Shown: positions 14,808 through 21,080 of the stretch, piece after piece | Layout: the number at the start of each line of letters is the position of its first letter | How positions within the stretch are numbered: position 1 is the first letter of the stretch | IMG/VR virus record: IMGVR_UViG_3300048025_000118 | Location: 1-21,544 of that record | Direction: 5' to 3' (one strand) | From: a virus | DNA: 21,544 nucleotides | Made by a program: the position numbers and the translations under genes | The notes under the pieces: generated by a model | Told to the model about the DNA's origin: nothing | The model's input: only the letters and a program-made list of their open reading frames with translations | Database searches by the model: none

Positions 14808-15213
14808 AAATTTTCTCCCTGTTTTCTGCCTGTGCAGATAAGTTTAAAATAATAATATTTTTATTTGTCTGAGGATCATGCTCATAAGTTAAAGCAATGA
14901 TGTCTCCCGCTTTAGACTTTTGCTTGATGGATTGGATACTAAATCTTTTATCTCCACGAGCCTTAGTCTTATAGAAGTTAACCTTGGTTGGAGTATCAAC
15001 TCCATTAAACCTAAAGACTGCGGACAAAGTCTGCTTATCTCCATTTGTCATAGTCTTAAAGTCAACACCGTACAAAGATGCGAACCTTTCAAATACTCCC
15101 GCATCAATATTATTTTTATCCCACATGGTATGGGTTAGTTTTAAATGTGGAAATTGTGGATCAAGAGATTGAACTACATTGGTTTCCATTTTTGAATAGT
15201 TTTGATTATTCAT
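14800..15213 (-). CDS. Unrecognised 137-aa protein
   Basis: Soluble, slightly basic protein. The second half (VFRFNGVDTPTKVNFYKTKA, RFSIQSIKQKSKAGDIIALTY) looks like a beta-barrel or OB-like arrangement, but no family is recognised. Of two in-frame ATGs I prefer 15213, which has AAAGGAA at correct spacing; ATG 15228 would add five residues. It begins within the end of the helix-turn-helix gene, so both are probably coupled. Confidence 0.65.
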   Translation of the reverse strand: MNNQNYSKMETNVVQSLDPQFPHLKLTHTMWDKNNIDAGVFERFASLYGVDFKTMTNGDKQTLSAVFRFNGVDTPTKVNFYKTKARGDKRFSIQSIKQKSKAGDIIALTYEHDPQTNKNIIILNLSAQAENREKIYG

Positions 15214-15655
15214 TGTCGTTCCTTTCATAAAGTAAGTAATGTTTTAAGTTTTGTAGAATTGTCTCGATCGCAGATAGACTGCGAACACTTGGAATCCTAG
15301 ATGGTAAATCCTCATCTAAACTGACGGGAGTACCCGTTGATATAGATAAGGCTCTGATCCTCATGGATACTTTTAATCTTAGATAATCTGAAATACCTTT
15401 TGGTATACTTGTTCGACTGTTCAACCAATTTCTAACAACTTGGTCATTAACTTTGAACAATCCGCAGAGTTCTTTACTAGACATATCCAAGGCTAAAAGA
15501 CAGACACGAAGTTGATCAGACGTGATCGTTGTCTGTGTCTGTCTAATGTCCTCAATTGGAAATGCTTTTGTATTACCTGCGTGGCTAGATTTTTTAGAAA
15601 ATCTTTTTCTTAAAAGTTCATCAGGCACAGATGGTATTTTATTTTCTGTTCCCAT
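15206..15655 (-). CDS. Helix-turn-helix protein
   Basis: 149 aa from ATG 15655 (AGAGGTGGAG upstream). Residues about 45-92 form a probable Xre-like helix-turn-helix: LRVCLLALDMSSKELCGLF and VNDQVVRNWLNSRTSIP, with VVRNWL as recognition helix. N- and C-terminal tails are Ser/Thr-rich. Probably a transcription regulator of this block of small genes. The 17-base overlap with the membrane protein gene is long compared with the other junctions. Confidence 0.7.
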   Translation of the reverse strand: MGTENKIPSVPDELLRKRFSKKSSHAGNTKAFPIEDIRQTQTTITSDQLRVCLLALDMSSKELCGLFKVNDQVVRNWLNSRTSIPKGISDYLRLKVSMRIRALSISTGTPVSLDEDLPSRIPSVRSLSAIETILQNLKHYLLYERNDNE

Positions 15656-15863
15656 TGCTCCACCTCTTAAAAGAATATTCACTTTCAATTACGATGATGG
15701 GCAAGACAATGCCAACTAGAATAAACATAGTTGATATTGCCCACATGATCCAATCAGTAGGTTGGGATAAAGCAATATTTGTCTCAACCAGATCCAGAAT
15801 TGCGAACCCAAAAAAGAAATAGATCACAGACATAAAGATTAGAAATTTTTTAATCTTACTCAT
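15639..15863 (-). CDS. Small membrane protein with two transmembrane helices
   Basis: 74 aa from ATG 15863, with GGGAGGT four bases upstream, preferred over the longer reading. Helix 1 covers about residues 5-25 (FLIFMSVIYFFFGFAI), helix 2 about 38-58 (WAISTMFILVGIVLPIIVI); positive residues at both ends. It could act at the host inner membrane, for instance in superinfection exclusion or lysis control, but nothing specific shows this. Confidence 0.68.
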   Translation of the reverse strand: MSKIKKFLIFMSVIYFFFGFAILDLVETNIALSQPTDWIMWAISTMFILVGIVLPIIVIESEYSFKRWSNGNRK

Positions 15864-16425
15864 TAGCACCTCCCCATAATTTAGGATGGTTGTACAATAA
15901 GTTTTCACAGATAATAGTTTTAGCATCAGCAAACTTGTCAGCTATGTCTTTCCCTAACTTGTCATTAACTAGCCATCTAGGAAATTCAAAACAAATATCT
16001 TCACGATTTTTTAGATTATATATTCTATCATTAATGATTAGGGATTTAGCAATCCAAACATCAATTTTATTAGCAAACTTAATCAAGAGAGCCTTTTCAC
16101 TTTCTTTTATAAATTTACCATAAATAAAGATGTCATCTGCTTTGTCACTTTTAATTAAATTGTGATCATTTAATAGCTTTATTTCTTTTTCAGATAATGA
16201 CCTTACATATTTAAGATTTTTCTTTTCAATCCAAAGAGGTTTAACGTCAATTATAGCAAATCTGTCCTCATAACTAGGATCGTCATCAGGTAAAAAACAT
16301 TTGATTACATCATCTTTATAAGCAGTCTTTCCTCTCCATACTGAAAGGACAAAACGACCCGCTTTAACTTTTTGAAGTCTATTAGTAGTGACCTCATAAA
16401 GATTTAAATTATTTTCATTATTCAT
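15856..16425 (-). CDS. Unrecognised 189-aa protein behind a hammerhead ribozyme
   Basis: Soluble protein, no family recognised. Visible: short beta stretches (GRFVLSVWRGKT, FAIIDVKPLWI) and a helical basic middle (SLSEKEIKLLNDHNLIKSD). ATG 16425 has GGAG seven bases upstream and follows the leader TTGACAGACT. Overlaps the membrane protein gene by eight bases. It opens the series of small genes, and the type I ribozyme ahead of it would separate this series from the vWA message. Confidence 0.7.
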   Translation of the reverse strand: MNNENNLNLYEVTTNRLQKVKAGRFVLSVWRGKTAYKDDVIKCFLPDDDPSYEDRFAIIDVKPLWIEKKNLKYVRSLSEKEIKLLNDHNLIKSDKADDIFIYGKFIKESEKALLIKFANKIDVWIAKSLIINDRIYNLKNREDICFEFPRWLVNDKLGKDIADKFADAKTIICENLLYNHPKLWGGANE

Positions 16426-16456
16426 AATGAAACTCCATTAGTTTGATTGTGTGTTA

Positions 16457-16466
16457 AGTCTGTCAA
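16457..16466 (-). promoter_or_regulatory. Recurring leader TTGACAGACT before the 189-aa gene
   Basis: TTGACAGACT (16466-16457) is followed by AACACACAATCAAAC and GGAG, as at 3927-3937 and 18588-18598. It lies 20 bases downstream of the ribozyme core. No -10 is found at a usual spacing. Confidence 0.55.
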
Positions 16467-16486
16467 CTTGTGATATTAATTAGCTA

Positions 16487-16533
16487 CCACGACATAAATG
16501 TTTCGACCTTGCTAAAGGGTCTCATCAGGTGGT
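16487..16533 (-). ncRNA. Hammerhead ribozyme, type I (copy 2)
   Basis: Minus strand: stem I ACCAC (16533-16529), core CTGATGA (16528-16522), stem II GACC (16521-16518) and GGTC (16508-16505) around a 9-base loop, GAAA (16504-16501), short stem III ACA/TGT (16501-16499, 16494-16492) with a TTTA loop, cleavage residue C16491, closing stem I GTGG (16490-16487) plus a further A-U pair at 16486. Cleavage is expected between 16491 and 16490. Clearly a sister of the copy at 18608-18659, with a much shorter stem III, which might make it slow as a monomer. Confidence 0.82.
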
Positions 16534-16538
16534 TAGTA

Positions 16539-16558
16539 GGGCAATTCTAAAACTGCCC
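16539..16558 (-). terminator. GC hairpin downstream of the vWA gene
   Basis: GGGCA (16558-16554) pairs with TGCCC (16543-16539), extended by a G-U and two A-U pairs, AGAA-type loop. No U-tract follows, so it may be an RNA-stabilising 3' hairpin rather than a terminator. It takes the same place as the GC hairpins upstream of the other three rightmost ribozymes. Confidence 0.5.
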
Positions 16559-16570
16559 CACTATAAAATT

Positions 16571-18553
16571 TTATCGAAGTATTTTGTTTAGATCGTGAAG
16601 ACCTTTTTTAATCATGTCTTTAGCTGATCCCTCAACTACGAAATGATCAAAGCAACCATCAAAATCTTTTACAAACTCATCTAGTCTTTTTTGTTGTTGT
16701 GGGTCTATGTGAGCATAGATTTTGTAAAGACATAAGATCAGACCAATAACCTCAATTCCCCATTTAGCCATAATCTTTTTGGCTTGTTGGGTTCGCTTAA
16801 TTGAGTTAGGTGCTCCATCAGTTATAATAATCATAACCTTACGATCTTCAGACCTTTTCCTAAGCCTAAGACCCTCAGCCATCATAGCTTGATGGGTAGG
16901 TGTTCCACCGCCCGCCTTACCGTGTTGAGATGCAATAAACTTTTTAGACTTGATCCAATTATGGTCATGATCTTTCAGTAAAGTGTAAGGGTCATCATAA
17001 TACTCAGTACCCTCAGATAGTGAAACAACCTGACCTCTTTGTGTCTCCGCATAAGGATAACAACCTACTGCATATTTTACTTGAACTTTATGCAAAGCAT
17101 TACCCAAAATCATTGCTAAGTTTATACTTTCCTTAGCATTGTTAACTCTTATGTTGCCCCAATCTCTATCTCTCATAGATGATGATGTATCAATCAACAA
17201 TGATACGGCAGTTTTAGTGCCTTTTTGTTTCCAAGGCTGATAAAACATATTAGGAGTATTAGTACATAATTTCCCTAATTTCCTAACATCTAATTTACCT
17301 CTGTCTCTATGTCTTTTAGACCCACGTCTATCAGGATTTTTAAGAATTCTAGATAAAGTTTGAGAGCAATCAGAAACATTAACTAATTTTAATGCTCTAT
17401 CAACTGATTTGAGTTTATTATCTAAACGTCTAGATAAATGTTCATCATCACAATCGACCATCTGATTAACATTGTAAGTTTCTGCTTTTAAATCTTCATT
17501 TCTAGAATGTCTATCTCCATCAACATTTTTATCAGGATTATTTTTAGCATCTTCTTGTAGATAATCTTCTTTATTCTTAAAAGACTGATCAGATAAATCT
17601 ATAGATATAGAACCACCTGACTGCTCTTCTTCTCCTGATCGATCAACATTGACAGTATTTTGAGATGATGAAGAACTTTCAGAACTATCTTCAGAACTTT
17701 CAGAACCATCTTCAGAACTTTCAGAACCATCTTCAGATTTATCTTCAGAACTTTCAGAACCATCTTCAGAACTTTCAGAACCATCTTCAGATTTATCTTC
17801 AGAACTTTCAGACCCATCTTCAGATTTCTCAGGAACACCCATACCCTGATTGCTTTGATTTTGGTTTTGGTTTGAATACTGCCCCATCAACTCAATGCAT
17901 AAGTCTAAAACATCTTGAGTATTTTTACATGCTTTTAACTTGATTAAAGCCGTTTCTAGGTCATGTCTAAGTTTACCGCTAGATACTAACAAATCTTCAG
18001 CAGAACCTATTGACGGGACACTATACCCGCACATATCGATATAAGCCAAGATGTTTAAGCAGTATGAAAAATTTCTAGGATCATCAGCTTTAAAACCATT
18101 CTTGATACTTTCATCAACTGCCCAAGCGGTTAACTTTTCAAGAACATTTTTAGCACCCTCAAAATGACATCTAGACAATAATTCTTTTTCTTGTCTAGGG
18201 TCTTCCAAGGCATTTAAAAGTCTTGTAATTCCAACCTGACCTCTTCTCTCCAAGGCTACTGCTTTATTCCAAACATCTTTTTGAGTGCAGAGATTATGCC
18301 CTATCTCATGTAAGGCAAAACCCGTATAAACCTCAGCCATATAATTAGTAATCTTGGCATCAGCTTTGATTGGTGGAAAATTAATATTAGAAATTAATTC
18401 ATTCTTGTCATTATATTCCCAACTAGTGGATGCAGTATAACCGCCCCACTTAATATTTAATTTCTTGAGTTTTAAATCAGTTACATATTTCAAAGCTGAT
18501 AAAGTATTTTTCTCAACCGCTGAAACTAATTCACATGCAATAATATTATGCAT
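16571..18553 (-). CDS. vWA-domain protein with HEXXH motif and acidic Ser/Asp-rich linker (CobT/MoxR-partner type)
   Basis: 660 aa. N-terminal region holds HEIGH (82-86), a zinc-peptidase type motif, followed by LEDPRQE (116-122) that may give a third ligand. Residues about 241-297 are an imperfect repeat of Ser, Glu and Asp. The C-terminal von Willebrand A domain has a complete MIDAS: DTSSS (Asp454, Ser456, Ser458), GGGTPTH (Thr550 or Thr552) and ITDGA (Asp578). This order (helical N-domain, acidic linker, vWA) is that of CobT/BchD-like chelatase subunits and of vWA partners of MoxR ATPases; the HEIGH motif favours a peptidase-like vWA protein. It lies directly downstream of a MoxR/CobS-like ATPase, its likely partner. 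Start 18553: GAGGAG about eight bases upstream, after leader and ribozyme. Confidence 0.85.
   Translation of the reverse strand: MHNIIACELVSAVEKNTLSALKYVTDLKLKKLNIKWGGYTASTSWEYNDKNELISNINFPPIKADAKITNYMAEVYTGFALHEIGHNLCTQKDVWNKAVALERRGQVGITRLLNALEDPRQEKELLSRCHFEGAKNVLEKLTAWAVDESIKNGFKADDPRNFSYCLNILAYIDMCGYSVPSIGSAEDLLVSSGKLRHDLETALIKLKACKNTQDVLDLCIELMGQYSNQNQNQSNQGMGVPEKSEDGSESSEDKSEDGSESSEDGSESSEDKSEDGSESSEDGSESSEDSSESSSSSQNTVNVDRSGEEEQSGGSISIDLSDQSFKNKEDYLQEDAKNNPDKNVDGDRHSRNEDLKAETYNVNQMVDCDDEHLSRRLDNKLKSVDRALKLVNVSDCSQTLSRILKNPDRRGSKRHRDRGKLDVRKLGKLCTNTPNMFYQPWKQKGTKTAVSLLIDTSSSMRDRDWGNIRVNNAKESINLAMILGNALHKVQVKYAVGCYPYAETQRGQVVSLSEGTEYYDDPYTLLKDHDHNWIKSKKFIASQHGKAGGGTPTHQAMMAEGLRLRKRSEDRKVMIIITDGAPNSIKRTQQAKKIMAKWGIEVIGLILCLYKIYAHIDPQQQKRLDEFVKDFDGCFDHFVVEGSAKDMIKKGLHDLNKILR
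17680..17825 (-). repeat. In-gene repeats coding for the Ser/Glu/Asp-rich linker
   Basis: Tandem units of 18 and 24 bases, combined in a 42-base higher-order period, encode SEDGSES/SEDKSED variants. Unit number is likely variable through slippage; all unit lengths are multiples of three, so the frame is kept. Confidence 0.8.
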
Positions 18554-18587
18554 AAAAATGCTCCTCTTGTTTGTGTGTTATGATAGT

Positions 18588-18598
18588 CAGTCTGTCTA
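18588..18598 (-). promoter_or_regulatory. Recurring leader (TAGACAGACTG) before the vWA gene
   Basis: Variant with TAGACA instead of TTGACA, followed by AACACACAAACAAG and GAGGAG. The change destroys the best -35 match yet the rest is kept, which argues that the element is read as RNA rather than as a -35 box. Confidence 0.55.
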
Positions 18599-18607
18599 AG
18601 GTAGCTA

Positions 18608-18659
18608 CCACGACATAAAAAAATTATGTTTCGACCATGCAAAAGGTCTCATCAGGTGG
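18608..18659 (-). ncRNA. Hammerhead ribozyme, type I (copy 1)
   Basis: Minus strand: stem I CCAC (18659-18656), core CTGATGA (18655-18649), stem II GACC (18648-18645) and GGTC (18636-18633) with an 8-base loop TTTTGCAT, GAAA (18632-18629), stem III ACATAA/TTATGT (18629-18624 with 18618-18613, T5 loop), cleavage residue C18612, closing stem I GTGG (18611-18608). Two further pairs extend stem I beyond one mismatch. Cleavage is expected between 18612 and 18611, leaving a 5' end GTGGTAGC ahead of the vWA leader. Confidence 0.87.
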
Positions 18660-18663
18660 AAGT

Positions 18664-18697
18664 AAAAACTGCCCCAATAAAAAAATATTGGAGCAGT
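18664..18697 (-). terminator. Rho-independent terminator of the AAA ATPase gene
   Basis: Stem ACTGCTCCAATA (18697-18686) with TATTGGGGCAGT (18679-18668), one G-U pair, T6 loop, followed by TTTT. It stands ten bases after the ATPase stop and just before the type I ribozyme. If it terminated fully the ribozyme could only be made from read-through, so partial termination is likely. Confidence 0.75.
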
Positions 18698-18706
18698 TAA
18701 AAAATT

Positions 18707-20176
18707 TTAATACGGCATTTTCTTTTCAGTATCTTCAGACGTGTCTTCTTCTGTGTCTACTGTCTGATCTTGTTCTGTCTGAATTTCTTCAGCGGGCAAT
18801 TCTCCATCAACTACTAATATTTTCATAATCTTAGGATCAATATGAGTATTAAATAATTGAGATAACAATTCCCTATCAGATGGATCAAGTGAATTGCCCA
18901 TACAAGCCATTAAAGAAATCTTAGGATCAATTCCATCAACTAATCTGTTAATCCATGAAACTGTATTTCTAAAATTTGGAGCAAGTGTTGGAGCATCTCC
19001 TCTAGTATTTGCATCTCTACAAAGGTTAATAAACTCTACAATTTTGTCGCAAAGCCTTTGACCCGTACCCGTTTTATTCTGCAAGATTTTACTTTCCACA
19101 GATGGTTTAGGATATGAGACCTCAAGAGATACCGCAAATCTACTAAGTGTAGAACTATCCATTTGAACCGCTGATGAGAATTGACCCGTCAGATCGCCCT
19201 GACCATTTGTATTATCAGCACCTACAATAACAACACCCTCCGCAAAAGGTATCCTTTCGCCCGTCTCAGGTATTATATATTCACGATCTTGAAGAACACC
19301 ATTTAAAGCAATTAAAATATTTTGTGGAATTCTTGCAATTTCATCAATTAATAAAACTGTATAAGGTTGTTTAACTGCTTTTAATAAAAGTCCATCTTGC
19401 CAATATGTTGATCCATTCTTAGCACCAAAACTCCCAAAAAACTGATCAATACTTAGATCAGCATTTCCCGTAATGGCAATGAACTGCCTACCCGTCTTAG
19501 CACAAAACCATCTAGGTAGTGATGTTTTTCCCGTACCCGCCTTTCCATACAAAAATATATTATCAGGTATTCTTCCATCTTTATTAGATGCACAACTCAG
19601 GAACATTTCTAAAACTTCTTTTTGAGGTGTGTAATTTTCATCAACTACGGGAGACCTTGGATCATTGTAGATATCAAAACTTTTATCTGCGAATGATCTA
19701 AAACCAAATAGTTTAGAACCCGTTTCAGACCTAACCTTATTGATTGGCAAAATCTCTGTCTCAGGAAATCCAATTTCTGAAACTGAACCATCAGAAACTT
19801 TTACAATCTTCTCAGTTATGGGCGGATTATTTTTAAAAATTAATAGATCATTAATTTGATCCCTTAAATCTTTAACGGGCAAACCCATAATATTATTTAA
19901 CTGTTTGTCTATGCCTGACACTTTTAAATCAGGCTGACCAATTGGATTAGCTACAACCTTGGGCGGGTTAGCTTGTCTAACTTGTTGACCAATATTTTGT
20001 GAAACTACAGTCCCAAAGTTATTTAAATCAATTCCCAAATCTTCCGCTAATTGTATCCATTCCGCTTTGGTCAAAAGGTTAACACCTTTAGACGGCTTTA
20101 AATGTGGCTGATTGATCAATTCTGATCTAATTGCACCTAGAACCATAGTCCTTTGTTCATTTGTAAATTTAAGCAT
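18707..20176 (-). CDS. MoxR/CobS-like AAA+ ATPase
   Basis: 489 aa. Residues 1-70 include a small helical domain (NEQRTMVLGAIRSEL); the AAA+ core starts near 180. Walker A GKAGTGKT (211-218), Walker B LLIDEI (Asp278, Glu279), sensor 1 near Asn322 in VGADNTN and an arginine in STLSRF (Arg346) are present; the segment ending TGERIPFAEGVVIVGA (304-319) is typical of the MoxR/CobS/gas-vesicle GvpN branch, where the ATPase remodels a target with a vWA partner. The C-terminus (about 460-489) is acidic. Phage copies are often annotated CobS; whether it supports cobalt insertion or another remodelling task is open. ATG 20176 has GGAG seven bases upstream, after the leader CTGACAGAC and a type III ribozyme. 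Confidence 0.88.
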   Translation of the reverse strand: MLKFTNEQRTMVLGAIRSELINQPHLKPSKGVNLLTKAEWIQLAEDLGIDLNNFGTVVSQNIGQQVRQANPPKVVANPIGQPDLKVSGIDKQLNNIMGLPVKDLRDQINDLLIFKNNPPITEKIVKVSDGSVSEIGFPETEILPINKVRSETGSKLFGFRSFADKSFDIYNDPRSPVVDENYTPQKEVLEMFLSCASNKDGRIPDNIFLYGKAGTGKTSLPRWFCAKTGRQFIAITGNADLSIDQFFGSFGAKNGSTYWQDGLLLKAVKQPYTVLLIDEIARIPQNILIALNGVLQDREYIIPETGERIPFAEGVVIVGADNTNGQGDLTGQFSSAVQMDSSTLSRFAVSLEVSYPKPSVESKILQNKTGTGQRLCDKIVEFINLCRDANTRGDAPTLAPNFRNTVSWINRLVDGIDPKISLMACMGNSLDPSDRELLSQLFNTHIDPKIMKILVVDGELPAEEIQTEQDQTVDTEEDTSEDTEKKMPY

Positions 20177-20190
20177 TTACTTTCTCCATG

Positions 20191-20198
20191 TCTGTCAG
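20191..20198 (-). promoter_or_regulatory. Recurring leader (CTGACAGA) before the AAA ATPase gene
   Basis: CTGACAGA (20198-20191) starts at the base after the ribozyme 3' strand and is followed by CATGGAG and the ATG at 20176. Confidence 0.5.
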
Positions 20199-20258
20199 TT
20201 TACTGATTTCATGCTTTCGCAATCATCAGATCGAATAACACATTCGATTATCAGTAAA
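20199..20258 (-). ncRNA. Hammerhead ribozyme, type III (copy 1)
   Basis: Minus strand: outer stem III TTTACTGAT/ATCAGTAAA (20258-20250 with 20207-20199, nine perfect pairs), cleavage residue A20249, stem I ATCGAAT/ATTCGAT (20248-20242 with 20236-20230, seven pairs, GTGTT loop), core CTGATGA (20229-20223), stem II TGC-GAAA-GCA flanked by a U-U juxtaposition (20222-20211), and GAAA (20210-20207). Cleavage is expected between 20249 and 20248. The U-U at the base of stem II, where G-C is usual, also occurs in the copy at 21000-21051. Confidence 0.85.
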
Positions 20259-20264
20259 AAATTG

Positions 20265-20292
20265 AAAAGGGGCAATAAAAAAATACTGCCCC
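20265..20292 (-). terminator. Rho-independent terminator after the 120-aa gene
   Basis: GGGGCA (20292-20287) with TGCCCC (20274-20269), extended by three inner pairs and a T-rich loop, then TTTT. It lies between the 120-aa gene and the type III ribozyme. Confidence 0.72.
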
Positions 20293-20302
20293 ATGTCTAG
20301 TT

Positions 20303-20665
20303 TTAATTGTTTGTATTGATTTTATCACTTTGAATTTTATTCCACATTATTCCATAATCAGTTACTGATGCTAGATTTTGATGAATTAAATCTATTAAAG
20401 TTTTTTGTATCTTAACTGAAACTTTTCTTGAGCAAGTTTTCCCTGATGCCAATTTAGATTGGTGAAAATAAAAACCTTTGTCATAAAGTGGTCTTTTTCT
20501 CCCACTTAAACTTTTAGGAATAAAAGTTTTCCATTCATCTGTTGGATGATACCAACCTTTATATTCAGCACCATCTTTAGCAGTACATTCAATCCATATA
20601 CTCAATGGATAACCATCATCTAATTGTCCCATATTTCTATGGTCATATATTTTATTTAATTTCAT
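20303..20665 (-). CDS. Unrecognised 120-aa protein
   Basis: Beta-rich, tryptophan-containing protein (YPLSIWIECTAKDGAEYKGWY, DEWKTFIP), basic in the middle (SGRKRPLYDKG, KTCSRKVSVK). No family recognised. Its ATG shares one base with the stop of the 102-aa gene, so both are translated as a pair. Confidence 0.7.
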   Translation of the reverse strand: MKLNKIYDHRNMGQLDDGYPLSIWIECTAKDGAEYKGWYHPTDEWKTFIPKSLSGRKRPLYDKGFYFHQSKLASGKTCSRKVSVKIQKTLIDLIHQNLASVTDYGIMWNKIQSDKINTNN

Positions 20666-20973
20666 TATATTGCTCCCTCACTATCTGTTAATTTTATTAG
20701 CTGATCTACATCATAGTTTGATCCATTGATCCAATCATCATGTAACTCTTGACCAAGTATTGAGATTATAATTTTAGATATTGGATTACAAATTCGAGCA
20801 ACTAGATAATGATCTAATTCATTTACTAAATTCATTGTTTCATAGTTGCCAACAAATTTACCACCAAACTCCTTATCTGTTTTGCTATCTACATCCGCAA
20901 TATTTCCAAAGTTATAAGCATCAGATAAAAGCCTAAGTAACTTGATTTCGTCTTGATTTAATTTCTTGTACAT
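20665..20973 (-). CDS. Unrecognised 102-aa protein
   Basis: Helical, acidic protein (QDEIKLLRLLSDAYNFG; LVNELDHYLVARICNPISKIIISIL). No motif recognised. ATG 20973 has GAGGAG nine bases upstream and follows the leader CTGACAGATTG and a type III ribozyme. First gene of the leftward series that continues through the ATPase and vWA genes. Confidence 0.7.
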   Translation of the reverse strand: MYKKLNQDEIKLLRLLSDAYNFGNIADVDSKTDKEFGGKFVGNYETMNLVNELDHYLVARICNPISKIIISILGQELHDDWINGSNYDVDQLIKLTDSEGAI

Positions 20974-20987
20974 TATTGAAACTCCTC

Positions 20988-20998
20988 AATCTGTCAGT
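20988..20998 (-). promoter_or_regulatory. Recurring leader (CTGACAGATTG) before the 102-aa gene
   Basis: The leader starts one base after the 3' end of the ribozyme and is followed within a few bases by GAGGAG and ATG 20973. Confidence 0.5.
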
Positions 20999-20999
20999 T

Positions 21000-21051
21000 A
21001 ACTGTTTCACTCTTTTGAGATCATCAGGCTGAATTACATTCAACTACAGTT
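21000..21051 (-). ncRNA. Hammerhead ribozyme, type III (copy 2)
   Basis: Minus strand: stem III AACTGT/ACAGTT (21051-21046 with 21005-21000), cleavage residue A21045, stem I GTTGAAT/ATTCAGC (21044-21038 with 21034-21028, one G-U pair, GTA loop), core CTGATGA (21027-21021), stem II CTC-AAAA-GAG flanked by a U-U juxtaposition (21020-21009), GAAA (21008-21005). Cleavage is expected between 21045 and 21044. Against the copy at 20199-20258, stems II and III have different bases but keep pairing, and stem I keeps it with compensating changes. Confidence 0.85.
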
Positions 21052-21057
21052 TTTTAA

Positions 21058-21079
21058 GGGGCAATAAAAGAATTGCCCC
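21058..21079 (-). terminator. GC hairpin ahead of the type III ribozyme
   Basis: GGGGCAAT (21079-21072) with ATTGCCCC (21065-21058), 6-base loop. Only two T follow, so termination is uncertain. Same relative place as the hairpins at 16539, 18664 and 20265. Confidence 0.5.
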
Positions 21080-21080
21080 C

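Noticed and set aside
13745-15932. Longer N-termini for several small genes (starts at 14100, 15228, 15688, 15932) and at 13244, 13014, 10960 and 8069
   Set aside because: Shorter starts have proper ribosome binding sites or stop-start overlaps; the longer forms run through neighbouring genes or use TTG/GTG without a ribosome binding site.
17665-17943. Plus-strand reading frame opposite the acidic linker of the vWA gene
   Set aside because: It encodes a low-complexity Asn/Gln/Phe/Leu repeat, the expected antisense of the Ser/Glu repeat, with no ribosome binding site.
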